Part shown: in pieces, positions 17,322 to 26,197 of the stretch
Numbering within the stretch: position 1 is the first letter of the stretch
How the letters are laid out: each line of letters begins with the position of its first letter
NCBI GenBank assembly: GCA_025924815.1
Contig: JAICHQ010000001.1
Location: 62,001 to 126,000 of the forward strand
Length of the DNA stretch: 64,000 nucleotides
DNA from: Nocardioides sp.
GTDB lineage: Bacteria; Actinomycetota; Actinomycetes; Propionibacteriales; Nocardioidaceae
Reading direction: 5' to 3'
Translations under genes and position numbers: made by a program
Notes under the pieces: model-generated
Database searches by the model: none
What the model saw: only the letters and a program-made list of their open reading frames with translations
Told to the model about the DNA's origin: nothing

Positions 17322-18449
17322 GTGCGCGACACGCCCGTGCGCGACCGCGGGCAGCACCAACCTGCGTTGGACGGGATCCGCGGCGTGGCCATCCTTCTCG
17401 TGCTCGGCCAGCACGCTCCGACCCGACCGCTGATCGACGGCTTCGTCGGTGTGACCGTGTTCTTCTGCCTGTCGGGGTATCTCATCACCACCCTGTTGGT
17501 CGGCGAGCTCCGCACCGGCACGATCGATGTGCGGGCGTTCTACCGACGGCGTGCCGCGCGGCTCGGTCCCGCGTTGGTGGCGGTCGTCGCGGTGACCGTC
17601 GTGGTGCTGCTCGTCCACCGACACGGCCTCACCGCCGGGTTGCAGCATCATGGCGCCCTCAGTGTCGGGCAGGTCGTCGCTCCGGCCGGTGCAGCCCTGA
17701 CCTACACGACGAGCCTGTTCGACTGGGCCGGCCACCCGTTCGGCACCTACGACTACTTCAACTACACCTGGTCGCTGTCGGTCGAGGAGCAGTTCTACCT
17801 CCTGTGGCCGTTCGCGCTGCTCTGGGGCTACCTCAGCAGCCCTCGGCGATTCGTGGCGCTGACGGCGTCGCTGCTGGGGGTCGCCCTGGCGCTCGACCTC
17901 TACCTCGGCCTGAGCCGCGAGGTGAAGTACGACCCGCACGAGTACTTCGGGACCGACACCAATGCGGTGCCCATCCTTGCCGGCTCGTTGCTCGCGTTCG
18001 TGGTCCTCAACCGCTGGCTGACCCGGACGCTTCGCTGCCTGTCGCCCTGGGCGCTCCCGACCCTTCTCCTCCTGCCGGCCCTGGCGCATCACAACGACAC
18101 CTTCCACCCGTCGTTGGTGACCGTCGCGGGGACCGGACTGACGCTCGTGGCCCTGATCGGTGTCGTGACGTCCCCGCGAGGCACGACCGGGTCGTTCCTG
18201 GCGGCCCGGCCCATGCGCTGGTTGGGCGAACGGTCGTACTCCATCTACCTCTGGAACGTCCTGGCGCGTATCGCGATCCTCAGCGCGCTCGGACGCACCG
18301 TGATCGGTGATCTGGCGTGGATTGCGATGGTTGTCGTCCTGGCCGAGGCGAGCTTCCGATTCGTCGAGCGCCCGCTGCGTGCCAGATGGGCGCGGAGGCG
18401 TGAGACGACGGTCGTCGTGCCCGGCGCGACCACGGTGCAGTCGGCGTGA
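17322..18449 (+). CDS. Acyltransferase-3 (OafA/YrhL-like) membrane protein
   Basis: 375 residues with about ten transmembrane helices. Family motifs: ALDGIRGVAILLVLGQH with the conserved His, GFVGVTVFFCLSGYLIT, FYRRRAARLGPAL, and SLSVEEQFYLLWP. It transfers an acyl group, usually acetyl, to surface glycans or lipids at the membrane. There is no C-terminal SGNH domain. The final RWARRRETTVVVPGATTVQSA is a short cytosolic tail. The gene is single, divergent from the GH8 lipoprotein, and both may act on cell-surface polysaccharide (inference). The GTG start fits a leaderless promoter. Confidence 0.88.
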   Translation: MRDTPVRDRGQHQPALDGIRGVAILLVLGQHAPTRPLIDGFVGVTVFFCLSGYLITTLLVGELRTGTIDVRAFYRRRAARLGPALVAVVAVTVVVLLVHRHGLTAGLQHHGALSVGQVVAPAGAALTYTTSLFDWAGHPFGTYDYFNYTWSLSVEEQFYLLWPFALLWGYLSSPRRFVALTASLLGVALALDLYLGLSREVKYDPHEYFGTDTNAVPILAGSLLAFVVLNRWLTRTLRCLSPWALPTLLLLPALAHHNDTFHPSLVTVAGTGLTLVALIGVVTSPRGTTGSFLAARPMRWLGERSYSIYLWNVLARIAILSALGRTVIGDLAWIAMVVVLAEASFRFVERPLRARWARRRETTVVVPGATTVQSA

Positions 18450-18474
18450 GGGTCGCTGGGAGGGGTCAGGCGGC

Positions 18475-18693
18475 TCATCGCCGTTCCTCCGCGGGGCCGG
18501 GGACGACGGAGATGAGCGGCAGGCCGAGGTCGCGCAGCCTGGCCAGCAGCCCGTGCAGCGCCGCCTGGTCGACCACCGGGCCGCGCAGGACCGTGACGCC
18601 ACCGGGCTCGAGCGCCATCGTCATGCCCTCGAACCAAGCGGACCACCGCTCGTCGAGCCGCCCTCGGAGGCGGATCTCGTACTGGTCGGTCAC
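18475..18693 (-). CDS. Small conserved-type hypothetical protein
   Basis: 72 residues, starting MTDQYEIRLRGRLDERWSAWFEGM and ending with LHGLLARLRDLGLPLISVVPG. The central block GVTVLRGPVVDQAALHGLL is a pattern I associate with a short actinobacterial family of unknown function, often with a beta-alpha ferredoxin-like prediction. No catalytic residues are evident. The GTG start has GAGGGG 5 nt upstream. It is convergent with the acyltransferase gene. Confidence 0.7.
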   Translation of the reverse strand: MTDQYEIRLRGRLDERWSAWFEGMTMALEPGGVTVLRGPVVDQAALHGLLARLRDLGLPLISVVPGPAEERR

Positions 18694-18777
18694 GAGGGCC
18701 CCTCTGCTGTCGGCGGCGGACCGGTCGTGGTCCGTCCCGTTGCCGAGGAACCTAGGAGCCCGGCGGGTGAGCGGTCG

Positions 18778-21615
18778 TCACATCATCTGGTGAGGACCCT
18801 GGTGATCGCGGCCCGAGCGCGAGAGCAGCCCGAGCTGGTGGGCGCGGCTGATCGCCGACCGCCGGTTGTTGACGCCGAGCTTGGTGTAGATGTGCTTGGT
18901 GTGGGTGCGCACCGTGTTCAGCGAGACGACCAGGTGTCGGGCGATCCCGGGCCCGTCGAGGTCGGAGCCGAGGAGGCGCAGCACCTCCAGCTCGCGCTCG
19001 CTGAGCGGGTCCACCAGCGACGGCCGCTCACGGCCGTCTGCCCCCCGGTACGCCGCGACGTCCCGCACGGGGGAACCGATCCCGACGTCGGCCTCACCAG
19101 GGAGGACGACGACGGCGCCGATCAGGTCCCGCACGAACCCCGATCGCGGGCGGCTCGACGCCAGGACCTGCAGCGTCTCGGCGATCGCGCGCGGGCCGCC
19201 GACGAAGAACCTGAGCCAGCCGTCGGGCTCGGCGAGGTCGACGGCGTGCTCGATTGCGTCGACGGCCGCAGTTTCGTCGCCGGCGGCGTGCGCGGCCTGG
19301 GCCCGGAGGACCTCGATCTCGATGACAGTGCCGTCCCGGTCACCGCCGACCGCGGCCTCGAGCAGCCTGTCGAGCAGGCCGGTGGCGCTCATCAGGGCGT
19401 CGGCGTCGCCGGTGGCGCCGTGCTCGGCGAGCAGGATGCGAGCCAGGGTGACGTGTTCGAACTCGCGCAGGTAGGACAGCTCGTCCGCGGCGTCGAGCCG
19501 GTGCGTGCGGGCCCAGGCCAGCGCGCCGGAGAGATCCCCCGATGCCGCCAGCACACGAGCACGCGACGCGTGGATGGGATGGACCGGGGGCGAGAAGTCG
19601 CCCACATAGACCCGCTCGGCCTCGTCCAGCAGCTCCAGCGCCGCCGCCCAGTCGCGCTCGGCCACTCGCAGCCTCGCCATCGCGACGCGCCACCGGTACG
19701 GATTCTGCGGCAGGCCGGCCGACTCGCCGAGGTCGTCGGCGCGGCGTAGGAGGTCCGCCGCGGCGGTGAGGTCGTTGCGGTGCCACGCCGCACGGCTGAG
19801 GGCGACCAGCATGTCGGCGGTGCCCCGCAGGACGCCAGGGCCCTCTCCGCCGGCCGGCCGGTGTCGCCCGGCGAGCTCGAGTCCCCCCTCCAAGGTGCGC
19901 TCGGCGGCGCGCAGCCGTCCGAGGGCGAGCTCGAGGTCGGCAAGGGTGAGCGAACACCCCAGCACATCCGCGATGCGACCGACCCGGGTCAGCCCATCGG
20001 CTGCAGCGACGTAGCCCTCGTGGGCTTCGGCGAGCTCGCCCGAGGCCCAATGGGCCAGCCCCGCGAGGCTGGACGCGGCGGCGACGGTGAAGTCGTCGCC
20101 CTCGGGCGCGTCGGTGATGGCGGCGCGTGCGCGTCGGATGGCCTCAGAGCTGTCCCCGCCGACCAGGGCCAGCGCCGACCGGTACATCTCGATCCGGGCC
20201 GGCACCGCGGACAGCTCGTGCTGGTCGAGGACGACCAGCTCGGAGCTCGGTTCGTCGAGCATGGCCTCGACCTCTCGCAGGCGTTGGTCGACCCCCTCGA
20301 ACTCGTTGCTGGCCATCAGCCCACCGATCAGCCCGATGGCCAGGACGGGCCGGTGCGCCACGACCTCGTCAGGCAGCTCGTCGACCCAGCGACGGATCAC
20401 GCTCTCGCGCCGGTGCCGTCCGAGCTCATGGATGGCGCGCTCGGCCAGGTCGGCGGCCACGTCGACGTCGCCGGCGGCGAGGGCCTGGCGGACGGCGTCC
20501 TCCGGCTGCTGCGCCTCGGCGTACCAGCGGCTGGCGCGCCGGTGCAGCCCCGCGACGTCGCCGGGTCGCTCCTGCAGCAGGTGGGCTCGGATGACGTCGC
20601 CGAACAGGTGGTGGTAGCGATACCACCGCCGGTGGTCGTCGAGCGGCACCAGGAACAGGTTCTGCCGGTCCAGCAGGTCGAGCATCGCCCGCCCGCGCCC
20701 GCGCGGCTGTTCGACGTCCGCGTCGCCGGGTGGACTGACCGCGTCGCAGAGGGACGCCGTCATCGTGTCGAGGACGGAGGTGTCGAGCAGGAAGCGGCGT
20801 ACGTCGTCGGGCTGCCGGTCGAGCACCTCGTCGACCAGGTAGTCGACGACGAACCGATCGTCGCCGGCGAACCGGTCGATGAAGCCGGCCGTGTCCGCCC
20901 GGTCGCGCAGCGACAGTGCGGCCAGCTGCAGCGCGGCGGCCCAGCCCTCGGTGCGGGTCTCCAGGGCGCGGACCGCGGACGCGGCGAGGTCGAGGCCGTG
21001 GAGGTCGTTGAGGTAGGCGAACACCTCCTCGCCGGTGAACCGCAGCTCGGCGGCGCGGATCTCGACCAGCTCGCCCCGAGCCCGCAACCGGGCGAGCGGG
21101 AGCCGCGGGTCCGCGCGGCTGCTCACGACCAGGTGCAGCTGTGGCGGCAGATGGTCCACCAGGAACGCCATGCCCTCGGCGACCTCGGGGCCGTCGACGA
21201 GGTGGTAGTCGTCGAGGACGACGGTGACCTCGTCGGTGGTCACGCTCAGCTCGTTCACGACGTCGGCGAGCACGGTCTCGACTGACGCCTGCCCGGACTG
21301 CAGCAGCGTGAGGGCCGCGGTCGCCGTGCCCGGCACGGCCCGGTCGATCGCCAGGAGCAGGTAGGTCCACAACCGCCCGTGCCGGTCCCGCTCGTCCAAC
21401 GACACCCAGGCTACCGGCCGGTCCGCGCCCCCCGGCGCGTCCGGGGCCAGCCAGGTGCTCAGCAGCGTCGTCTTCCCGAAGCCGGGTGGCGCCGACACCA
21501 GGGTGACCGGCGCCTCGCGGGCGGCCGCCAGGAGCGCGGCGAGGCGAGGACGCGGCACCGCCTGCTGCCGTGGCCGGGGCAGGAGGAGCTTGGTCTCGAC
21601 CAGCGGGTCGGGCAT
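18778..21615 (-). CDS. LAL-type LuxR family ATP-dependent transcription regulator (MalT-like)
   Basis: 945 residues. An N-terminal STAND ATPase has Walker A SAPPGFGKTTLL (about 41-52) and an acidic Walker B-like VTVVLDDYH. The middle is TPR-like helical repeats. The C-terminal LuxR HTH is complete (LSERELEVLRLL, then SLNTVRTHTKHIYTKLGV). Such regulators bind a ligand and ATP, oligomerise and activate transcription. ATG 21615 follows GGGAGGGGG; the longer track ORF is antisense to the MMPL gene. It is divergent from the MMPL transporter, its probable target, with a perfect palindrome between them and its own -10 (TACGCT) about 35 nt upstream. Confidence 0.9.
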   Translation of the reverse strand: MPDPLVETKLLLPRPRQQAVPRPRLAALLAAAREAPVTLVSAPPGFGKTTLLSTWLAPDAPGGADRPVAWVSLDERDRHGRLWTYLLLAIDRAVPGTATAALTLLQSGQASVETVLADVVNELSVTTDEVTVVLDDYHLVDGPEVAEGMAFLVDHLPPQLHLVVSSRADPRLPLARLRARGELVEIRAAELRFTGEEVFAYLNDLHGLDLAASAVRALETRTEGWAAALQLAALSLRDRADTAGFIDRFAGDDRFVVDYLVDEVLDRQPDDVRRFLLDTSVLDTMTASLCDAVSPPGDADVEQPRGRGRAMLDLLDRQNLFLVPLDDHRRWYRYHHLFGDVIRAHLLQERPGDVAGLHRRASRWYAEAQQPEDAVRQALAAGDVDVAADLAERAIHELGRHRRESVIRRWVDELPDEVVAHRPVLAIGLIGGLMASNEFEGVDQRLREVEAMLDEPSSELVVLDQHELSAVPARIEMYRSALALVGGDSSEAIRRARAAITDAPEGDDFTVAAASSLAGLAHWASGELAEAHEGYVAAADGLTRVGRIADVLGCSLTLADLELALGRLRAAERTLEGGLELAGRHRPAGGEGPGVLRGTADMLVALSRAAWHRNDLTAAADLLRRADDLGESAGLPQNPYRWRVAMARLRVAERDWAAALELLDEAERVYVGDFSPPVHPIHASRARVLAASGDLSGALAWARTHRLDAADELSYLREFEHVTLARILLAEHGATGDADALMSATGLLDRLLEAAVGGDRDGTVIEIEVLRAQAAHAAGDETAAVDAIEHAVDLAEPDGWLRFFVGGPRAIAETLQVLASSRPRSGFVRDLIGAVVVLPGEADVGIGSPVRDVAAYRGADGRERPSLVDPLSERELEVLRLLGSDLDGPGIARHLVVSLNTVRTHTKHIYTKLGVNNRRSAISRAHQLGLLSRSGRDHQGPHQMM

Positions 21616-21649
21616 CACGCCCCCTCCCTCAGCGCGGCTCGACGGCACG

Positions 21650-21655
21650 AGCGTA
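21650..21655 (-). promoter_or_regulatory. -10 box TACGCT for the LAL regulator gene
   Basis: TACGCT on the minus strand, 34 nt before the ATG and upstream of the GGGAGGGGG ribosome binding site. Confidence 0.35.
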
Positions 21656-21700
21656 GGGCAGTTCGCGCGGGGCCGCCTCTCACCCGGGATCACCCTCCGG

Positions 21701-21718
21701 GTCACCACCTGTGGTGAC
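21701..21718. promoter_or_regulatory. Perfect 8-2-8 palindrome, operator candidate
   Basis: GTCACCAC-CT-GTGGTGAC lies in the 166-nt divergent region. It ends 22 nt upstream of the MMPL -10 box, that is at its -35 region, and about 45 nt from the regulator's own -10. This position suits binding by the LAL protein or another dimeric regulator. Confidence 0.55.
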
Positions 21719-21740
21719 GACCCCTCACCACGTCGAGACC

Positions 21741-21746
21741 TAGCTT
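21741..21746 (+). promoter_or_regulatory. -10 box TAGCTT for the MMPL gene
   Basis: TAGCTT lies 35 nt before the ATG, with GAAAGG as ribosome binding site in between. Confidence 0.4.
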
Positions 21747-21781
21747 CGCGATCCACGAGCACCGATCCGAAAGGCACGACC

Positions 21782-23944
21782 ATGGAACGCTTCACCCGCG
21801 CGATCGCCCTGTCCTGCTCCCGACACCCCTGGCGCACCCTCGCCGCCTGGGTCCTGACGCTGGCCGCCGTGTTCGCCCTCGCCGCCGGCGTCGGCGGCAC
21901 CTTCACCGACGACTTCTCCGCTCCCGGCAGCCAGAGCGCGCGGGCCATGCAGCTGCTCGACGAGAACTTCCCGGCAGCGGCCAAGGGCAAGGTCGTCGTC
22001 GTCCTGGAGGCCGAGGACGGCACCACCATCGAGGAGGACCACACCGCCGTCGCCGACGTCCTGGATCGCGTGCGGGGCCTGCACAACGTCGCGTCGGTGA
22101 CGGACCCGGTCCGGGCCAACACCGTGTCCGACGACGGCCGGATCGCCTTCGCCGAGGTGACCCTCGACGTCCCGGAGCGCGAGATGGGCAAGCCCGCCTT
22201 CACCGTGCTCTCCGACGCCGTGTCCGGCTTGAAGGCCACGGACCTGCGGGTCGAGCTCGGTGGCGACGCCGTCTTCCTCAACGCTGAGGAGAAGTCGTCG
22301 GGCCACGTCGGCATCGGGCTCCTCGTCGCGCTGCTCGTGCTGCTGGTCGTCTTCGGCACGGCCGTCGCCGCCGTGCTGCCGATCGGGCTGTCGCTGGTGG
22401 CGGTCGGCGCCTCGATCGGCGGGATCACCCTGATGGCGGGCGTGATGAGCGTCTCGGTCTCCGCCATCCCGGTCGCCGGCCTCGTCGGTCTCGGTGTCGG
22501 CGTCGACTACGCCCTGTTCGTGATCGCCCGCTACCGGGAGCACCGGTCCGCCGGCCGGGGCAACCAGCAGGCCCTGGCCGACGCGATGAGCTCCTCCGGC
22601 ACCGCGGTGGTGTTCGCGGGCGGGACCGTCGTCATCGCGACCACCGCCCTCGCGATCACCGGCATCGGCGTGCTCACCTCGATCGGCCTGGCCACCTCCC
22701 TGATGGTCCTCTCGGCTGTCGCAGCCGCCGTGACCCTGCTTCCCGCCCTGCTGGGGCTGCTGGGCGACCGCATCGACTCCGGTCGGGTGTCGCGGCGCCG
22801 TCGTCCGGCCAGGCCGTTGGCGGACACCGCCTGGTGGCGCTTCGGGCACCGGGTCGCGGCGCGCCCCTGGCCTTACCTGATCGCCTCCGTGGTCACCCTG
22901 CTGGCCGTCGCTGCCCCGGCCCTGGCCATGCAGACCTCGTTCCCGGCCGCGGGTGACGCACCGAAGGAGACGACCCACCGTCAGGCCTACGACCTGCTGT
23001 CCGAGGGGTTCGGGGTCGGCATCAACGCCCCGCTCCTGGTGGTCGCGGATCTGCGCGCCTCGGGCGTCGACGGGGCCGGCGTGTCCGCGCTGGCCGCGCG
23101 CATCGGGTCCGTCCGGGGCATCGCATCGGTCGGCGACCCGACGACCTCTACCGACGGCGACACGGTGGTCCTCACGGCCATCCCGACGACCGGCCCCGCC
23201 GACCCCGCGACCTCGGGCACCATCGATCGGGTCCGCCAGGTGATCCCCGGCAACGTGTACGTCTCGGGCATCACCGCCACGACGGACGACCTCAACGCCC
23301 AGCTCTCCCGCACCCTGCCGCTGTTCATCGGCGCCGTCATCGCGGTCGCCTTCCTCCTGCTGATGCTGGTGTTCCGCTCGATCGCGGTGCCGTTGAAGGC
23401 GGCCGTGATGAACCTGCTGTCGATCAGCGCGGCCTACGGCGTCATGGTCGCGGTGTTCCAGTGGGGTTGGGGCGCGCGCCTGCTCGGGCTCGAAGGGCCC
23501 ACGCCGATCACCTCGATCATCGTGGTCATCATGTTCCCGATCCTGTTCGGGCTCTCCATGGACTACGAGGTGTTCCTGCTGTCGCGGATCCGGGAGGAGT
23601 ACGTCGACACCGGCGACAACACCGAGGCGGTCGCTCGTGGCCTGGCAGGGACCGGTCGGGTGGTCACCTCGGCGGCGCTGATCATGGTCGCTGTGTTCAT
23701 CAGCTTCGTCAGCAGCCCGATCCCGTCCATGAAGATGGTGGGCCTCGGTCTGGCCAGCGCCATCCTGATCGACGCGACCGTGGTCAGGATGGTGATCGTG
23801 CCGGCGACGATGGCGCTGCTGGGCAGGGCCAACTGGTGGCTCCCCGCGTGGCTGGACCGGATCCTCCCTCACCTGGCGGTGGAGTCGCCCGCACCCCCGG
23901 CCGACAGCCCGGCGCCGGAGGTCGGCGAGCTGGTCACGCGCTGA
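21782..23944 (+). CDS. MMPL family (RND-type) transporter
   Basis: 720 residues with the duplicated RND layout: N-terminal helix, periplasmic loop (about 40-175), five-helix block, then the same again. The signature VGLGVGVDYALFVIARYREH lies in the first half and FGLSMDYEVFLLSRIREE in the second. MMPL proteins export lipids or drugs across the actinobacterial membrane using the proton gradient. The ATG at 21782 is set by GAAAGG upstream and the hydrophobic first helix; the track ORF begins inside the divergent promoter. It is probably controlled by the divergent LAL regulator. Confidence 0.9.
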   Translation: MERFTRAIALSCSRHPWRTLAAWVLTLAAVFALAAGVGGTFTDDFSAPGSQSARAMQLLDENFPAAAKGKVVVVLEAEDGTTIEEDHTAVADVLDRVRGLHNVASVTDPVRANTVSDDGRIAFAEVTLDVPEREMGKPAFTVLSDAVSGLKATDLRVELGGDAVFLNAEEKSSGHVGIGLLVALLVLLVVFGTAVAAVLPIGLSLVAVGASIGGITLMAGVMSVSVSAIPVAGLVGLGVGVDYALFVIARYREHRSAGRGNQQALADAMSSSGTAVVFAGGTVVIATTALAITGIGVLTSIGLATSLMVLSAVAAAVTLLPALLGLLGDRIDSGRVSRRRRPARPLADTAWWRFGHRVAARPWPYLIASVVTLLAVAAPALAMQTSFPAAGDAPKETTHRQAYDLLSEGFGVGINAPLLVVADLRASGVDGAGVSALAARIGSVRGIASVGDPTTSTDGDTVVLTAIPTTGPADPATSGTIDRVRQVIPGNVYVSGITATTDDLNAQLSRTLPLFIGAVIAVAFLLLMLVFRSIAVPLKAAVMNLLSISAAYGVMVAVFQWGWGARLLGLEGPTPITSIIVVIMFPILFGLSMDYEVFLLSRIREEYVDTGDNTEAVARGLAGTGRVVTSAALIMVAVFISFVSSPIPSMKMVGLGLASAILIDATVVRMVIVPATMALLGRANWWLPAWLDRILPHLAVESPAPPADSPAPEVGELVTR

Positions 23945-23955
23945 TCCTCGGCACC

Positions 23956-23983
23956 GCTCCGCCGGCGCGGGGGTCGGCGGAGC
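23956..23983. terminator. Bidirectional hairpin between convergent genes
   Basis: GCTCCGCCG and CGGCGGAGC form a perfect 9-bp stem with a 10-nt loop, between the MMPL stop and the end of the convergent MmcQ-like gene. Confidence 0.65.
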
Positions 23984-23993
23984 ACGCCCCGGT

Positions 23994-24296
23994 TCAGCGA
24001 TGTTGCAGCTCCCACGCGAGGTCGATCGCCGCGCGGACCGCGCGGGCCTCCGCCCGGTCCAGGTAGGCCTCGACCTTGTGGTGGGCCTCCATCCGGGGCG
24101 GCACCCCGAAGGTGTCCGGATAGGTCTCGAGCAGGAGCTCACGCCGGCTCAGAGGGACCCGGATCACCACCGTGTCCCGGTCCTGCACGCGCACCACCAG
24201 CCGGTCGTGGACGTACCACGCCGGCCGCGACTCGGTCCCCTTGCGTTTGACGTGCGGCAGCGACTCGGCGTAGCGAGCGACCTCGTCGAGGGTCAT
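23994..24296 (-). CDS. MmcQ/YjbR-like protein
   Basis: 100 residues starting MTLDEVARYAESLPHVKRKG, with a core PAWYVHDRLVVRVQDRDTVVIRV and a C-terminal helix (AVRAAIDLAWELQ). This layout matches the MmcQ/YjbR double-wing family, whose precise role (DNA binding suggested) is unclear. There is no ribosome binding site. Instead TACGCT lies exactly 6 nt before the ATG, indicating leaderless transcription. Confidence 0.75.
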   Translation of the reverse strand: MTLDEVARYAESLPHVKRKGTESRPAWYVHDRLVVRVQDRDTVVIRVPLSRRELLLETYPDTFGVPPRMEAHHKVEAYLDRAEARAVRAAIDLAWELQHR

Positions 24297-24302
24297 CAGC
24301 GC

Positions 24303-24308
24303 AGCGTA
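24303..24308 (-). promoter_or_regulatory. -10 box TACGCT, leaderless start for the MmcQ-like gene
   Basis: Ends 6 nt before the ATG at 24296 with no Shine-Dalgarno between. Confidence 0.45.
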
Positions 24309-24343
24309 GGCCGCCCGGTCGAGCCGATGGGATAGGAAAGGGC

Positions 24344-25204
24344 ATGGCCCAGCCCCGGAAGACCGGCACCCGACGCCGCATCCGCACCTTCACCCACGAG
24401 GACCTCACCTTCGACGTGCTGGACGGCGGGCCGCTCGACGGACCTGCGGTCGTGCTCCTGCACGGCTTCCCCGAGCGGGCCTCGCACTGGAAGGACGTCA
24501 CCGGCCCTCTGCACGCGCAGGGCCTGCGCACGCTCGCCCCCGACCAACGCGGCTACTCCCCGCGGGCGCGTCCACCCGACCGCCGCGCGTATGCCATGTC
24601 CCACCTGGTCGGTGACACCGTCGCGCTGATCGAGCGGTACGGCGCGCCGGTCCACCTGGTCGGCCACGACTGGGGTTCCGCGGTCGCCTGGGCCACGGCC
24701 GGCGCCCACCCCGAGCTGGTGCGCACACTGACGACGGTGTCGGTGCCGCACCCGACGGCGTTCGGCCGCTCGCTGCTGACCAGCAGCCAGGCCCTGCGCT
24801 CGTGGTACATGGTGGCCTTCCAGCCCCCCGGGCTGGTCGAGGCCGTCGCCCGCCGGGCGCCGGCCGTGCTGGAGGCGTGGCTGCGCCGGGCCGGCCTGAC
24901 CGAGTCGGACGTCGCGCGCTTCCGCAGCGAGATCGTCGAGTACGGCGCGCTACCGGGCGCCCTGGGCTGGTACCGCGCGCTGCCGTTCTCGCTGGGCTCG
25001 CCCTCGGCACCGGTGCGGGTGCCGACCACCCACGTGTGGAGCGACGGCGACGTCGCGCTCGCCCGCCGGGGCGCCGAGCTGACCGAGCGCCAGGTCCACG
25101 CGCCGTACGAGCTGCGCGTCCTGCAGGGGGTGAGCCACTGGATCCCCACCCAGGCACCCGACGAGCTCGCCGATGCGATCCTGGCCAGGATCGGCCGTCT
25201 CTAG
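24344..25204 (+). CDS. Alpha/beta hydrolase, epoxide-hydrolase-like
   Basis: 286 residues. Oxyanion-side motif LLHGFPE, then DQRGYSPRARP, and the nucleophile elbow GHDWGSAVAW with Asp as nucleophile, typical of soluble epoxide hydrolases and haloalkane dehalogenases rather than esterases. A cap domain follows (about 150-220) and the catalytic His is in GVSHWIP. AGGAAAGG precedes the ATG. The TAG stop overlaps the TAG of the convergent BrkB gene in a 4-nt CTAG palindrome. The substrate is unknown. Confidence 0.85.
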   Translation: MAQPRKTGTRRRIRTFTHEDLTFDVLDGGPLDGPAVVLLHGFPERASHWKDVTGPLHAQGLRTLAPDQRGYSPRARPPDRRAYAMSHLVGDTVALIERYGAPVHLVGHDWGSAVAWATAGAHPELVRTLTTVSVPHPTAFGRSLLTSSQALRSWYMVAFQPPGLVEAVARRAPAVLEAWLRRAGLTESDVARFRSEIVEYGALPGALGWYRALPFSLGSPSAPVRVPTTHVWSDGDVALARRGAELTERQVHAPYELRVLQGVSHWIPTQAPDELADAILARIGRL

Positions 25205-26184
25205 GTCTGGGGTGGGTCGTCGAAGCTGACCTCGACCCGCTCGAACCCCTTGTGGCGCTGGGCCACGGCGTAGTCCTGGTAGACCTTCCGATCGGCTGCC
25301 GTCAGCCGGACCGCGTCGGTGAACGGCGTGAGCAGCGCCCGCGGGTAGAGGCGCTTGGCCAGCACCACGTTGACCTCGAGCCCGATCATGGCCATCACGC
25401 CGGCGATGTAGAGCAGGGCGACCAGGCCGAGCACCACCGCGAACAGGCCGTTCATCTGGCTCGCGTGCGCGATCACGCGAGAGACGTAGAGGCCACCGAG
25501 CATCTGCAGGAGCTGCCACAGCACCGCGGTCACGGCCGCTCCCGGCAGCACGTCGCGCAGCCGCTCCTTCTGCGGCGTCGACAGCCGCATCATCAACATC
25601 AGGACCGCGGCGTTCACCACCACCGTCACGGCCAGGACCAGCCAGTGGACGCCGCCGCCGAACCGGGTGCCGAAGACCTCGACGTGGCTCCCGACGCTGG
25701 AGAGCACCGCGATCAGCACGAGCGCGAATCCGGCCAGCACGAGCCAGGCCAGGCTGCGGATCCTGCTCAGCACGGGGTTGAGCCGGCTGTTGCGCGGGAT
25801 CGCCCACACGGTGTTGACCGCGTTCTGCGCGGCCTGGCCGAGGCCGATCGCGCCGTACGTCGCCGCCAGGCTCCCGACCACGACGGCCGAGGTGCTGCCC
25901 TGGATCCCGCCGGGCCGGCCGAGCTGGTCGCCGATGATCGGGAACTGCGCCAGCGCCGACGACAGGATCTCCGCCTGGAGGGTCGGATGGCCCCGGAGGA
26001 CGAAGCCGAGCACCGACGACGCGATCAGCATCAGGGGCAGGATCGCGATCAACGCGTAGTGGGTCAGCACCGCGGCGAGATAGCCCCCCTGGTCGTCGAA
26101 GAACTTGTAGACCACCGCGATCGGGACCCCGAGGAATTGGCGGCGGCGCTGGAAGGCGTCGAGGCGGCTCACCGGGCCGGGCAC
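25201..26184 (-). CDS. YihY/BrkB family membrane protein
   Basis: About 327 residues with six predicted transmembrane helices. Family features: AVVYKFFDDQGGYLAAVLTHYA in the first helix region, YGAIGLGQAAQNAVNTVWAIP, and GMIGLEVN-like VMAMIGLEVNVVLAKRLYP near the end. The role is uncertain (once misassigned as RNase BN). The track start overlaps the idi gene by 71 nt; GTG 26184, just after the idi stop and with GGCAGG upstream, is more likely (GTG 26172 is an alternative). It is the last gene of the minus-strand run from ubiA, perhaps by read-through. Confidence 0.8.
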   Translation of the reverse strand: MPGPVSRLDAFQRRRQFLGVPIAVVYKFFDDQGGYLAAVLTHYALIAILPLMLIASSVLGFVLRGHPTLQAEILSSALAQFPIIGDQLGRPGGIQGSTSAVVVGSLAATYGAIGLGQAAQNAVNTVWAIPRNSRLNPVLSRIRSLAWLVLAGFALVLIAVLSSVGSHVEVFGTRFGGGVHWLVLAVTVVVNAAVLMLMMRLSTPQKERLRDVLPGAAVTAVLWQLLQMLGGLYVSRVIAHASQMNGLFAVVLGLVALLYIAGVMAMIGLEVNVVLAKRLYPRALLTPFTDAVRLTAADRKVYQDYAVAQRHKGFERVEVSFDDPPQT

Positions 26185-26197
26185 GGGTGCCTGCCCA

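Noticed and set aside
19780-21285. 501-residue plus-strand ORF
   Set aside because: Antisense to the LAL regulator; no domain recognisable.
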